This document shows, in pieces, positions 10,181-17,933 of a DNA stretch of 64,000 bases. Each line of letters opens with the position of its first letter. Position 1 is the first letter of the stretch. The stretch is from Acidobacteriota bacterium (lineage in GTDB: Bacteria > Acidobacteriota > Vicinamibacteria > Vicinamibacterales > JAKQTR01): NCBI GenBank assembly GCA_029562975.1, contig JAKQTR010000028.1:42810-106809 (forward strand), in the 5' to 3' direction. Both the position numbers and the translations under genes were made by a program. The notes under the pieces are model-generated. The model was not told the origin of the DNA, ran no database searches, and saw nothing but the letters and a program-made list of their open reading frames with translations.

Positions 10181-11487
10181 GCGCGCCCGACATCCTGGCC
10201 CCGGCGGTGCGCGGCCGTCTCGACCAGATCGGCCGGGCCGACATCGTCGTCGGGATCCCGAGCTATCAGAGCGCCGCGACGATCGGCCACGTCGTGCAGG
10301 CGGCGCAGACGGGCCTGGCGAAGTACTTCCCGTCGGCGCAATCGGTCATCCTCAACGCGGACGGCGGATCGACCGACGGCACGCCAGCCGTCGTCGAGAG
10401 CACGAGCGGGCCGGACACCGTGCTCGTCATGGTGTCGCAGCCGGAGCGGCCGATCCAGCGGTTCACCATCCCCTACCACGGCCTGCCGGGGAAGGGCAGC
10501 GCCTTCCGGACCATCTTCGCGGCGGCCGAGGCGCTCGGCGCGACGGCGTGCGCCGTCGTGGACTCGGATCTGCGCAGCATCACCCCCGAATGGATCCACC
10601 TGCTGCTTGCGCCGATCCTGGACGGGACCCACGACTACGTGGCGCCGTACTACCTGCGGCACAAGTTCGACGGCACTATCACGAACAACGTCGTCTACCC
10701 CCTCACCCGGGCGCTGTACGGCAAGCGGATCCGGCAGCCGATCGGCGGCGAGTTCGGGATGTCGCTGCCGCTCGTCCGGCACTACCTGCGCCAGGCGGTG
10801 TGGGAGACGGACGTGGCGCGCTTCGGCATCGACATCTGGATGACGACCGAAGCCGTGTGCGGGGACTTCCGGGTCTGCCAGGCGTTCCTCGGGGCGAAGA
10901 TCCACAACGCGAAGGACCCCGGCGCGGACCTGAGCGCGATGCTGGTCCAGGTGCTGGGCACGGTGTTCCGGCTGATGGAGGCGCACGAGGCGCGCTGGCA
11001 GCCCGTCAGGGCCACGGAGGCCGTGCCGGTCTTCGGGTTCCAGTACGGCGTGGGCCTGGAGCCGGTCCACGTGGACGTGGGCCGCATGATCGATCATTTC
11101 CGCCGCGGCGTGCGCGACCTGGCCGAGATCTGGGGCTCGATGTTCGGCCGCGACGACATGGCGCGCCTGCGCTCGGCGGCGGCCTCCGGCGGCGACAGCC
11201 TGGCGATCGGCGACGACTTGTGGGTCCGGCTGATCTACGACCTCGCCGCCGCGTACCGCCGCCGCGCGAGCGACCGCGACGCGCTCGTCCGAGCGACCCT
11301 GCCCCTCTACATGGGGCGCGTGGCGTCGTTCGTCCTCGAGATGGCCGGGGCCGACGCAGCCGAGGTCGAGGCTCGGCTCGAGCGCCTGTGCTCGGCGTTC
11401 GAGGCGCAGAAAGACTACCTGAGGCGGCGGTGGGACGCCGCGCACGGGCCGCCTTCGAGGCGCGGCCGGCCGAGACGAATCGCGTGA
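10177..11487 (+). CDS. GT78-like glycosyltransferase, possible mannosylglucosylglycerate synthase
   Basis: 436 residues from ATG 10177. GT-A features: DIVVGIPSYQSAATI, LNADGGSTDGT, HGLPGKGSAFR, metal site VVDSDLRSI, then QPIGGEFGMSLPLV, RFGIDIWMTTEAV and KIHNAKDPGADLSAM. The order PGKG, DxD, QPxGGE, GID, K(A/I)H matches the mannosylglycerate synthase fold of Rhodothermus (GT78) as I remember that sequence. Placed directly after a GpgS and phosphatase pair, the likeliest role is to add mannose to glucosylglycerate, giving mannosylglucosylglycerate as in Petrotoga. Acceptor and donor are inferred from context only. Confidence 0.7.
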   Translation: MSAPDILAPAVRGRLDQIGRADIVVGIPSYQSAATIGHVVQAAQTGLAKYFPSAQSVILNADGGSTDGTPAVVESTSGPDTVLVMVSQPERPIQRFTIPYHGLPGKGSAFRTIFAAAEALGATACAVVDSDLRSITPEWIHLLLAPILDGTHDYVAPYYLRHKFDGTITNNVVYPLTRALYGKRIRQPIGGEFGMSLPLVRHYLRQAVWETDVARFGIDIWMTTEAVCGDFRVCQAFLGAKIHNAKDPGADLSAMLVQVLGTVFRLMEAHEARWQPVRATEAVPVFGFQYGVGLEPVHVDVGRMIDHFRRGVRDLAEIWGSMFGRDDMARLRSAAASGGDSLAIGDDLWVRLIYDLAAAYRRRASDRDALVRATLPLYMGRVASFVLEMAGADAAEVEARLERLCSAFEAQKDYLRRRWDAAHGPPSRRGRPRRIA

Positions 11488-11512
11488 CGGCGCGGGAGAA
11501 GGGGAGGTCGGA

Positions 11513-12214
11513 ATGTGGCAAGTCGTGAGACAGGTGCTCGAGCAGGCGTGGCGGCAGTTCGCGGCCCAGTCCCTGTCGATGCTCCCGAACGTGCTGGCGA
11601 GCCTGCTGTTCCTGGTGATCGGCGTCGCGCTGGCCGTGGCGGCCGGCCGCGTGGCGCGGTTCCTGCTGCGCCGCTCGGCGGTCGAACGCCGGGCGTCCCG
11701 GCTCGGCGTGACCTCGTGGCTGGAACGGGCGGGGATCCTGAGCGCGACGGCCGCGCTGGTGCGGCTGGTGCAGATCGTGTTCGCGCTGATGACCGCGGCG
11801 CTGGTGCTCTACGCCCTCGACGCCGAACTGGCGGCCGACCTGACGCGGCGGTTCTTCCTCTACCTGCCCGACCTGGCGGTGGGGATCGGGATCTTCGTGG
11901 TCGGGCTGCTGGCCGCGCGCGTCGCCGGCCGGAGCGTGCTCATCGGCGCCGTGAACCACGGCATCGGCGCGGCGCGGCTCCTGGCGACCGGCACGAGGGG
12001 CGCCGTCATCGTGCTCACCGGCGCGATGGCCCTCGACCAGCTCGGGATCGGGAAGTCCATCGTGCCCTCGGCGCTCATCATCCTGCTCGGAGGCGTGACG
12101 CTCGCCGCGGCGCTCGCCGTCGGCTTCGGAAGCCGCGACACCGTCGGGCGCTGGCTCGACGACCGGCTGCGCCGGCCCGCGCCGGCCGACGCGGACGACA
12201 TCCAGCACTGGTGA
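11513..12214 (+). CDS. Small conserved TM-helix (mechanosensitive-channel-like) membrane protein
   Basis: 233 residues, mostly hydrophobic, with about four or five membrane segments. Two similar units (LPNVLASLLFLVIGVALAVA and LPDLAVGIGIFVVGLLAARV) each end in an Arg-rich loop, the pattern of the 'conserved TM helix' family (PF05552) found in MscS-related proteins. It lacks the large cytoplasmic beta cage of true MscS. It follows the solute operon by 25 bases, preceded by a GGGGAGG ribosome site. A role in solute release or turgor sensing is plausible from position. Confidence 0.7.
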   Translation: MWQVVRQVLEQAWRQFAAQSLSMLPNVLASLLFLVIGVALAVAAGRVARFLLRRSAVERRASRLGVTSWLERAGILSATAALVRLVQIVFALMTAALVLYALDAELAADLTRRFFLYLPDLAVGIGIFVVGLLAARVAGRSVLIGAVNHGIGAARLLATGTRGAVIVLTGAMALDQLGIGKSIVPSALIILLGGVTLAAALAVGFGSRDTVGRWLDDRLRRPAPADADDIQHW

Positions 12215-12259
12215 GCCGGACAGGCGCGCCGGCCGGGGCCGACGCGCCGCCGGGCGGGG

Positions 12260-13639
12260 CTACTTCGCCAGCCCCGTGCGCGCCCGCATCCACGCCCCGA
12301 TCGTCTCGAGGGCTCCGGGTGACATCGTCTCCTCGATGCGCGCGTATTCGGAGGGCAGGCCGGTCTTCGCCGGCTGCAGCAGGTGGTTCAGGCCAGGGAG
12401 GCGCTGGAGCGTGTAGTCCCTGTGGCCTCCGCGCTGCAGCGCCGCTTCGACCGGACCGTAGTTCTGGGCCGGCTCCACCTGGGTATCGAGTTCGCCCCAG
12501 AGCCCCAGCACGGGGCAGGGGACCTTCGCCAGTGCGGCCGCGGGGTCGTAGCGCACGAAGAAGCGCAGCCACGGCGACCGCCCCTGCCTGACCACCTGGG
12601 CCTTGGCCGCAGGTCCGCCGGGCACGTCGAGGGCGTTCAACCGCTCGGCGATCCGCGCGGGGTCGTGCTCTTCGCGCAAGATGGCGAACATCTGCCGCTG
12701 CACCCGGATGTTGGCCGCCACCGCCTCGGCCGGCACGCCGCTCGCCTGGAGGATCGAGGTGGACTGGCGCACCATGATCTCGTCGCCGGGCACGCCCGAG
12801 CCGGCGATCATGACGATGAAGGCGACGCCGGGCGTCCGCGCGGCGATCATCGGCGCGATGATGGCGCCTTCACTGTGGCCGATGAAGCCGACCCGCGCGC
12901 CGTCGATATCGGGGCGCGCGCGAAGCGCCCGCCAGACGGCTTCCGCGTCGCCCGCGAAGTCCTCGCTCGTCGCCGCCGCCAGGTCCCCCGTCGACTCGCC
13001 GACGCCGCGGTCGTCGTAGCGCAAGACCGCGATGCCCTGCCGGGTGAGGTAATCGGCGAGGACGAGGAACGGCTTGTGGCCCATGATCTCCTCGTCGCGG
13101 TTCTGCGCGCCGCTGCCGGTCACGAGCACCGCGCCGGGGAACGGGCCCGGGCCCTCGGGCAGCGTGAGCGTGCCCGCGAGCACGCTGCCGCCAGCGGGGT
13201 TGGGCACGCGCACGTCCTCGGTGCGATAGGGGAACGGCGGCTTCGGCTCCTGCGGCCGTCTCGGCCCCGAGAGCGCTTCGACCCGCCTCAGGACCAGCGG
13301 CAGCGGACCAGCCTGCGTCCACGTGCCGGCAATCTCGGTGCCGGCCTCGTTCAGCCTCCCTTCGAACCGTCCCCGCGCGGCGGCCAGCGTGAAGGTCAGC
13401 ACGCCGTCGGCGAATGCCACGTCGCTCAGCGGCAGCTTGAAGGCGCCCTGATCCGGGCTGTCCAGCGTCGCCTGCAGGGCCCCGTCCGGCCCTGCGGTGA
13501 TCACGACGCCAATCCTGAGCTTCGCGCCCATGGCATCGAGAGCCCCCTCCCATGCGCCCACCACCGGCGGCGCCGGAGCCTGCGCTTGCGCGAGTGACGC
13601 CGCGAGCATGACGCCGATCAGAACAGCTGGTGTTCGCAT
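12260..13639 (-). CDS. Secreted alpha/beta hydrolase (serine hydrolase)
   Basis: 459 residues. Signal peptide MRTPAVLIGVMLAASLAQAQA. Residues of about 25-130 form a beta-rich domain (VGAWEGALDAMGAKLRIGVV, then TLDSPDQGAFKLPL) often found before such hydrolases in Acidobacteriota. The C-terminal alpha/beta-hydrolase domain has VLVTGSGAQNRDEE, RYDDRGVGES, the nucleophile elbow GHSEG, and a late His in LPGLNHLLQPA. Acts outside the cytoplasm; substrate unknown (ester or peptide). Its stop faces the TM-helix gene tail to tail with a 45-base gap. Confidence 0.85.
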   Translation of the reverse strand: MRTPAVLIGVMLAASLAQAQAPAPPVVGAWEGALDAMGAKLRIGVVITAGPDGALQATLDSPDQGAFKLPLSDVAFADGVLTFTLAAARGRFEGRLNEAGTEIAGTWTQAGPLPLVLRRVEALSGPRRPQEPKPPFPYRTEDVRVPNPAGGSVLAGTLTLPEGPGPFPGAVLVTGSGAQNRDEEIMGHKPFLVLADYLTRQGIAVLRYDDRGVGESTGDLAAATSEDFAGDAEAVWRALRARPDIDGARVGFIGHSEGAIIAPMIAARTPGVAFIVMIAGSGVPGDEIMVRQSTSILQASGVPAEAVAANIRVQRQMFAILREEHDPARIAERLNALDVPGGPAAKAQVVRQGRSPWLRFFVRYDPAAALAKVPCPVLGLWGELDTQVEPAQNYGPVEAALQRGGHRDYTLQRLPGLNHLLQPAKTGLPSEYARIEETMSPGALETIGAWMRARTGLAK

Positions 13640-13682
13640 CGTTCCACCCCGGTGATGTGGCCTCTTCCGTTCGCCCCGAGTT

Positions 13683-13861
13683 CCAGTCCCCGAATCCCGA
13701 GCCCCGAGTCCCGAACCCCGTCTGTTCCTTGCCCCCCGCCTTCGCTGGACGGCCTGCCGGCCAGCTTCGGCGGGCAGGCTTTGCCTGCCCCTTGCCCCTT
13801 GTCCCTGTCTGCCTGGCGCCCAGCACCCAGCCCCTAGCGCCGAGCGCCTGGCCCCTAGCGC
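13683..13861. repeat. C-rich degenerate heptad repeats with a perfect hairpin
   Basis: From about 13683 to 13722 variants of CCCCGAAT, CCCGAGC and CCCGAGT repeat every seven to eight bases. A second low-complexity stretch (about 13787-13861) repeats CCCAGCAC, CCCCTAGCG and GCGCCTGGC. Between them GGGCAGGC (13772-13779), TTT and GCCTGCCC (13783-13790) form a perfect 8-bp stem. A related C-rich stretch lies at 17895-17933. No coding potential is evident. Confidence 0.6.
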
Positions 13862-14296
13862 CTAATCTGCCCCCTCCTTCTCCCTCAGGAGCCGCCGTCG
13901 TTCCCGCCGATCGGGCGCGGTGCGCGGGAGACGCGGGACGCGGGCCTTCCAGAAGTGACGCTCGAGTTCCCGCACGGCCAGCTCCTCGGGCGTCGGGGGC
14001 GGCGTTACATCCTCGTACAAGCGCCTGGCCTCGGCCTTCGGCACGTGCTGCGCGGCGAGCGATTGGACGACGACGTGCTGCTTCCGACCCGGGCCCCGGG
14101 TGATGCGCAGGCGGTCGCCAACGACGATGGTGCGATGCGGCTTGGCGCCCTGGCCGTTCACCTCGACCTTCCCGCCCCGGCACGCCTTCTGGGCCTCGGA
14201 TCGCGTCTTGAAGAGGCAGGCGACGTCGAGCCAGACATCGAGCCGGACGGCGCCGGCCGTTTCCTTCGCGGGCCCGGGCTGCGGCGCCTCCCTCAT
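13862..14296 (-). CDS. S4-domain RNA-binding protein (Hsp15/RqcP-like)
   Basis: 144 residues. The S4 fold spans about residues 18-75: VRLDVWLDVACLFKTRSEAQ, ACRGGKVEVNGQGAKPHRTI, VVGDRLRI. The basic C-terminal tail is rich in Arg and Glu. Members of this family bind stalled 50S subunits carrying peptidyl-tRNA. It is the last gene of the amidase-GerMN-rph-rdgB operon; the start overlaps the rdgB stop as ATGA (14296-14293), which fixes it. Confidence 0.85.
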   Translation of the reverse strand: MREAPQPGPAKETAGAVRLDVWLDVACLFKTRSEAQKACRGGKVEVNGQGAKPHRTIVVGDRLRITRGPGRKQHVVVQSLAAQHVPKAEARRLYEDVTPPPTPEELAVRELERHFWKARVPRLPRTAPDRRERRRLLREKEGAD

Positions 14297-14910
14297 TCGC
14301 CCCGGAGCGGGCCCCCCGACGCCAGGAACGCGCGCAGCTGTCGGAAAGCGCGGCCGCGGTGGCTGACGCCGGCTTTCTCGCGCTCGTCGAGCTGGGCGAG
14401 CGTCCGGCCGAGAGGCGGGTAGAAGAAGATCGGGTCGTATCCGAACCCGCCGGCGCCTGCGGGTTCATCCGCGATCCGCCCTTCGATCGTGCCGAGCGCC
14501 TCGAACACCACGCGGGCGCCGTCTGCGAGCGTCAGCGCGCAGACGAACCGCGCGGGGCTGCCGCTGGCGCCACGGTCCCGGAGGCCCGCATACACGAGGG
14601 CGAACTTCTGCTCGTAGGCCGGTCGATCGGGGCCGCCGTAGCGCGCCGAGCGCACGCCCGGCTCGCCACCGAGCCCGTCGATCTCGAGGCCTGAGTCCTC
14701 GGCCACCACCGGCACGCCAAGCGCCGACGAGTAATAGACTGCCTTCTGCCGCGCGTTCTCGGCGAAGGTCGCGCCGGTTTCCTCCGGTTCCGCCACCGGC
14801 GGAAAGGCATCGAGGCCATCGATGACGGTGCCGAGGCCGTCCAGGACGGCGCGGATCTCGCGGAGCTTGTGGCGGTTGGTTGTGGCGACGACGAGCCGCG
14901 GGCCGGCCAT
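14293..14910 (-). CDS. rdgB: dITP/XTP pyrophosphatase (RdgB/HAM1)
   Basis: 205 residues. VVATTNRHKLREIRAVL is the substrate loop, VVAEDSGLEIDGLGGEPGV holds the catalytic acid, and GFGYDPIFFYP with VSHRGRAF completes the family signature. It hydrolyses non-canonical purine triphosphates to monophosphates in the cytoplasm. ATG 14910 shares its A with the rph stop (TGATG). Longer in-frame starts would overlap rph and are rejected. Length is normal. Confidence 0.95.
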   Translation of the reverse strand: MAGPRLVVATTNRHKLREIRAVLDGLGTVIDGLDAFPPVAEPEETGATFAENARQKAVYYSSALGVPVVAEDSGLEIDGLGGEPGVRSARYGGPDRPAYEQKFALVYAGLRDRGASGSPARFVCALTLADGARVVFEALGTIEGRIADEPAGAGGFGYDPIFFYPPLGRTLAQLDEREKAGVSHRGRAFRQLRAFLASGGPLRGE

Positions 14911-15629
14911 CACGATTGGAGCACTTCCTGCTGCAGCGCGATCAGGCGGGCGAGGCCCTGGTCGGCCAGGTCGAGAAGGCCGGCCAGCTGGTCGCGTCCG
15001 AACGGGGCTGCCTCCGCCGTGCCCTGGATCTCGATGTAGCGGCCGTCGGAGGTCTTGACGACGTTCATGTCCACGTCCGCGCGGGAGTCCTCGTCGTAGG
15101 CCAGGTCCAGCAGCGGCACGCCGCCGACAATCCCCACGCTGACGGCTGCCACCTGGCCCGACAGGGGGACGCGCGGCAGCGCGCCCCGTGTGACCAGCGT
15201 CTTCAGGGCGAGCGCCAGCGCTACGTAGCTGCCCGTGATGGACGCCGTCCGCGTGCCGCCGTCGGCCTGGACGACGTCGCAGTCGATCCAGATCGTCCGC
15301 TCGCCGAGCTCCTCCATCCGCGTCACGGCACGCAGCGAGCGCCCGATGAGCCGCTGGATCTCGTGGGTGCGGCCGCCGACCCGGCCCGCCGACGCTTCCC
15401 GCGTCGACCGGGTGTTCGTCGAGCGGGGAAGCATGCCGTACTCGGCCGTCACCCAGCCCTTGCCGCTGTTGCGCAGGAAGGGCGGCACCCGGTCCTCGAC
15501 GCTCGCCGTGCAGATCACCTTGGTTCGTCCCGCCTCGATCAGGACCGAGCCCTCGGGGTGCACGAGGAACCGGGGCGTCATCGTCACGGGGCGCAGGTCC
15601 GCGGGCCCCCGGTTGTCGCTTCGAGTCAT
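14910..15629 (-). CDS. rph: Ribonuclease PH
   Basis: 239 residues. Motifs include [56 protein letters not shown] and [20 protein letters not shown], all characteristic of the phosphorolytic 3'-5' exoribonuclease that trims tRNA precursors. Phosphate-site Arg and the acidic metal ligands are present. The start overlaps the GerMN stop as ATGA (15629-15626). Confidence 0.96.
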   Translation of the reverse strand: MTRSDNRGPADLRPVTMTPRFLVHPEGSVLIEAGRTKVICTASVEDRVPPFLRNSGKGWVTAEYGMLPRSTNTRSTREASAGRVGGRTHEIQRLIGRSLRAVTRMEELGERTIWIDCDVVQADGGTRTASITGSYVALALALKTLVTRGALPRVPLSGQVAAVSVGIVGGVPLLDLAYDEDSRADVDMNVVKTSDGRYIEIQGTAEAAPFGRDQLAGLLDLADQGLARLIALQQEVLQS

Positions 15630-16237
15630 GGCGTGCCCTTCTCCGCCCGCAGACGGGTGTTCGGCAGGGGGCGACGGAGATCGACGTGTCCCGCCAGGGA
15701 ATCGACCTCCCGCCCGTCGACGAGGATCTGCACCGACGTGATCGCCGGCAGGTTGGCGGTGAGCGTGTCCACGATGGCGTACACCGTGAGCAGCTCGTGC
15801 TGCGATCCGCCGGGGTGATGCGCGCGGAGGCCGTCGCTGAAGTCCGCGTACGCATCGCCGCGCCCGCCGAGATAGAGGGCCCGGAGCGTCGTGCCCGGCG
15901 GGATGGCCGACACGCGCCCGTCCGGCGCCGGCTCGAGCAGGGCCTCCACGATCCGTTTGCCTTGCTCGGACGCGCCGTCGGCAAACGGCACGTCGCGCTC
16001 GGCGGCCTCGAGCCCCAGGCCGTCGGCCGAGACGTAGTAGAGGGTCGCCTTGATGCGCCGGGCTGCCGGCGCGGCGGGAGCGGCCCCAGGGTCCATCGGG
16101 CCCGCCGCGCGGGAGTCGGCGCGGGTCGGCGGCGCGGGCCGCTGGCGCGCGAGGGTGCGAAGGGTGGCCCAGGTTCCCGTGCCGACGGCGGCGGCAGCGA
16201 TCAGGGTCAGCGCGATGAACCGTGCGCGGGATGCCAT
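15626..16237 (-). CDS. GerMN-domain secreted or membrane-anchored protein
   Basis: 203 residues. An uncleaved or signal-type N-terminal helix ([20 protein letters not shown]) and a Pro/Ala linker precede a GerMN (sporulation GerM) domain: [60 protein letters not shown]. These domains act at the cell envelope, often near peptidoglycan enzymes. It starts 4 bases after the amidase stop and overlaps rph, an order widely seen outside spore formers too; sporulation is not implied. Confidence 0.85.
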   Translation of the reverse strand: MASRARFIALTLIAAAAVGTGTWATLRTLARQRPAPPTRADSRAAGPMDPGAAPAAPAARRIKATLYYVSADGLGLEAAERDVPFADGASEQGKRIVEALLEPAPDGRVSAIPPGTTLRALYLGGRGDAYADFSDGLRAHHPGGSQHELLTVYAIVDTLTANLPAITSVQILVDGREVDSLAGHVDLRRPLPNTRLRAEKGTP

Positions 16238-16241
16238 GGCG

Positions 16242-17798
16242 TCACGGGCGGCGGAGCGCGCCCTGCGCCTCCGCGCGGGCGCGGTAGCGGACGATCGCGT
16301 CGTAGAGGGCCTGGACGATCTTCATCTTGAACTCGTCGGTGGCCAGCAGCCGCTCGTCCTCGGGGTTGCTGAGAAACGCCATCTCGACGAGAACGGCCGG
16401 CATGTTGGCGGCGACCAGCACGCGGAACGGCGCCTGCTGCACCGGGTGCGCGTTCATCTCGACGCGCCGCCGCAACTCCTCCTCGATGAGCACCGCCAGC
16501 GCGGACGACTCGGCCATGTGCCGCACCTGCGCCATGTCCCAGAGGATCAAGTCGATGTCGCGCGACCCGCCGCCGAGCACCGGAACGGGCCGCGCGTCCG
16601 GCGAGTCGGCCTGGCGCCGCGCCTCGGCGCTCAGGCCGTCCGGGCTGAGGGAGTAGACCTGCGCGCCCCTGGCGCTGCGGATCGGCGACGAGTTCGCGTG
16701 AAGCGAGACGAACAAGTCGGCCTTGTTGTTGTTCGCTATCGACGCCCGCTCGTCGTGGGGCACGAGGCGGTCGTCGTCTCGCGTGAGCAGCACGCGGATG
16801 CCGAGCCGGCCCTCGATCTGGCCCTTGAGCCGGCGCGCCACGTCGAGCACGACGTCCTTCTCGCGCAGGCCGCCCTGCCCGACCGCGCCGTGTTCGTCGC
16901 CCCCGTGGCCCGGATCGAGGGCGATCGTCCGGATGCCCGGCGGCGGCGGCAGCGCGGGAGGCGGGCCCGCCGGCGCCGGCTCGAAGGGGTTCGCGGTCTG
17001 GGGTCGCGCATCCGGCCTCGCGGGCGCCGGCGCCGGCGGGGCGGCAGCTCCGGCGACGCCGGCGGGCAGGACGTCGATGACGAGCCGCGACGACGCCGCG
17101 TCGAGCGGGAGCGTCGCCGAGCGGTAGGAGCCGTAGCCGCCCGCCAGGGCGATCGCCACCGTCGACGGCTCGACAATCGCCACCCCGTCGACGAGCCCGC
17201 CGCCGGCCTGGATCGGCCCGGCGTCGAGCCCGTCCGCGTCGAAGCGCACGAGCAGGCGGCGGGGCTCCTGCGCGATGGAGTACGCCGCGCGCGGGCTGAT
17301 GTCGATCGACAGGCGCGATGCGCTCCCGGCCTGCTCCTGCCGGATCGCGAGGCGCGGCACGCGCACATCGCCGACGAGGATCACGCGCGACGCCTTCCGC
17401 ACCTCGACGCGGACGCCGGCGACGGCGCCGAACGCGCGGCCGACGATGTCGGGAGGGACCCACCAGCGCTGGCCGTCGCGGATGGGCGCGACGGGCAGCG
17501 ACATGACCCTGCCGCCCGTGGAGGCCAGCGGCTGGTCGAGTGAGAGGACAACCACGTTGAGGCCGCGCGAGACCGTCAGCGCCTTCGACGCGCGATCCTC
17601 CTGCACCGTGAGCTGCAGACCGGCAGCGATCTCGTCGAGGCGGACGAGATCCTGCCCGCCCGCGACGGCAGCCTGGATTGCGCGGCGGCCGTCGGCGGCG
17701 ACGAGGGCGTACGGCGCGGCCGGACGCAGCGACTGGGCCGCGCCGGGCGCGGCGGCGGCCAGCAGGAGGAGGGCCGTGAGCGGAGCGCGCACTCTCAC
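16242..17798 (-). CDS. N-acetylmuramoyl-L-alanine amidase (Amidase_3) with AMIN-like N-terminus
   Basis: 518 residues. Signal peptide MRVRAPLTALLLLAAAAPGAAQ. The middle part (about 30-250) holds copper-amine-oxidase-like and AMIN-like beta domains that would target the enzyme to the wall. The catalytic Amidase_3 domain shows the zinc ligands in LDPGHGGDEHG, LREKDVVLDVA and VSLHANSS, and the catalytic Glu in AVLVEMAFLSNPEDE. It cleaves the bond between N-acetylmuramic acid and L-Ala in peptidoglycan. First gene of a five-gene operon. Confidence 0.92.
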   Translation of the reverse strand: MRVRAPLTALLLLAAAAPGAAQSLRPAAPYALVAADGRRAIQAAVAGGQDLVRLDEIAAGLQLTVQEDRASKALTVSRGLNVVVLSLDQPLASTGGRVMSLPVAPIRDGQRWWVPPDIVGRAFGAVAGVRVEVRKASRVILVGDVRVPRLAIRQEQAGSASRLSIDISPRAAYSIAQEPRRLLVRFDADGLDAGPIQAGGGLVDGVAIVEPSTVAIALAGGYGSYRSATLPLDAASSRLVIDVLPAGVAGAAAPPAPAPARPDARPQTANPFEPAPAGPPPALPPPPGIRTIALDPGHGGDEHGAVGQGGLREKDVVLDVARRLKGQIEGRLGIRVLLTRDDDRLVPHDERASIANNNKADLFVSLHANSSPIRSARGAQVYSLSPDGLSAEARRQADSPDARPVPVLGGGSRDIDLILWDMAQVRHMAESSALAVLIEEELRRRVEMNAHPVQQAPFRVLVAANMPAVLVEMAFLSNPEDERLLATDEFKMKIVQALYDAIVRYRARAEAQGALRRP

Positions 17799-17894
17799 AG
17801 GCTCCCATCATACCGCCGAACCGCGAGCCGTCCGCACGCCTCCCAGGCGCGTGGCGCAACAGCTCGACAGCGGGGCCGCGCTTCGGTGTGACCG

Positions 17895-17933
17895 CCCGAA
17901 TCCCTGGCCCCGAGCCCCGGGTCCCTGCCTAGA
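17895..17933. repeat. C-rich heptad-like repeat
   Basis: CCCGAATCCCTGGCCCCGAG followed by CCCCGGGTCCCTGCC repeats a CCC(C/T)GAG theme closely related to the stretch at 13683-13722, again between genes and running into the 3' end of the glycyl radical enzyme gene. Function unknown. Confidence 0.5.

Noticed and set aside
13683..13861. Repeats considered as a CRISPR array
   Set aside because: The units are 7-8 bases and degenerate, with no regular 25-40 base spacers and no cas genes nearby.
14293..15984. A 563-residue version of RdgB
   Set aside because: The extension lies opposite rph and GerMN in another frame; RdgB begins at 14910.
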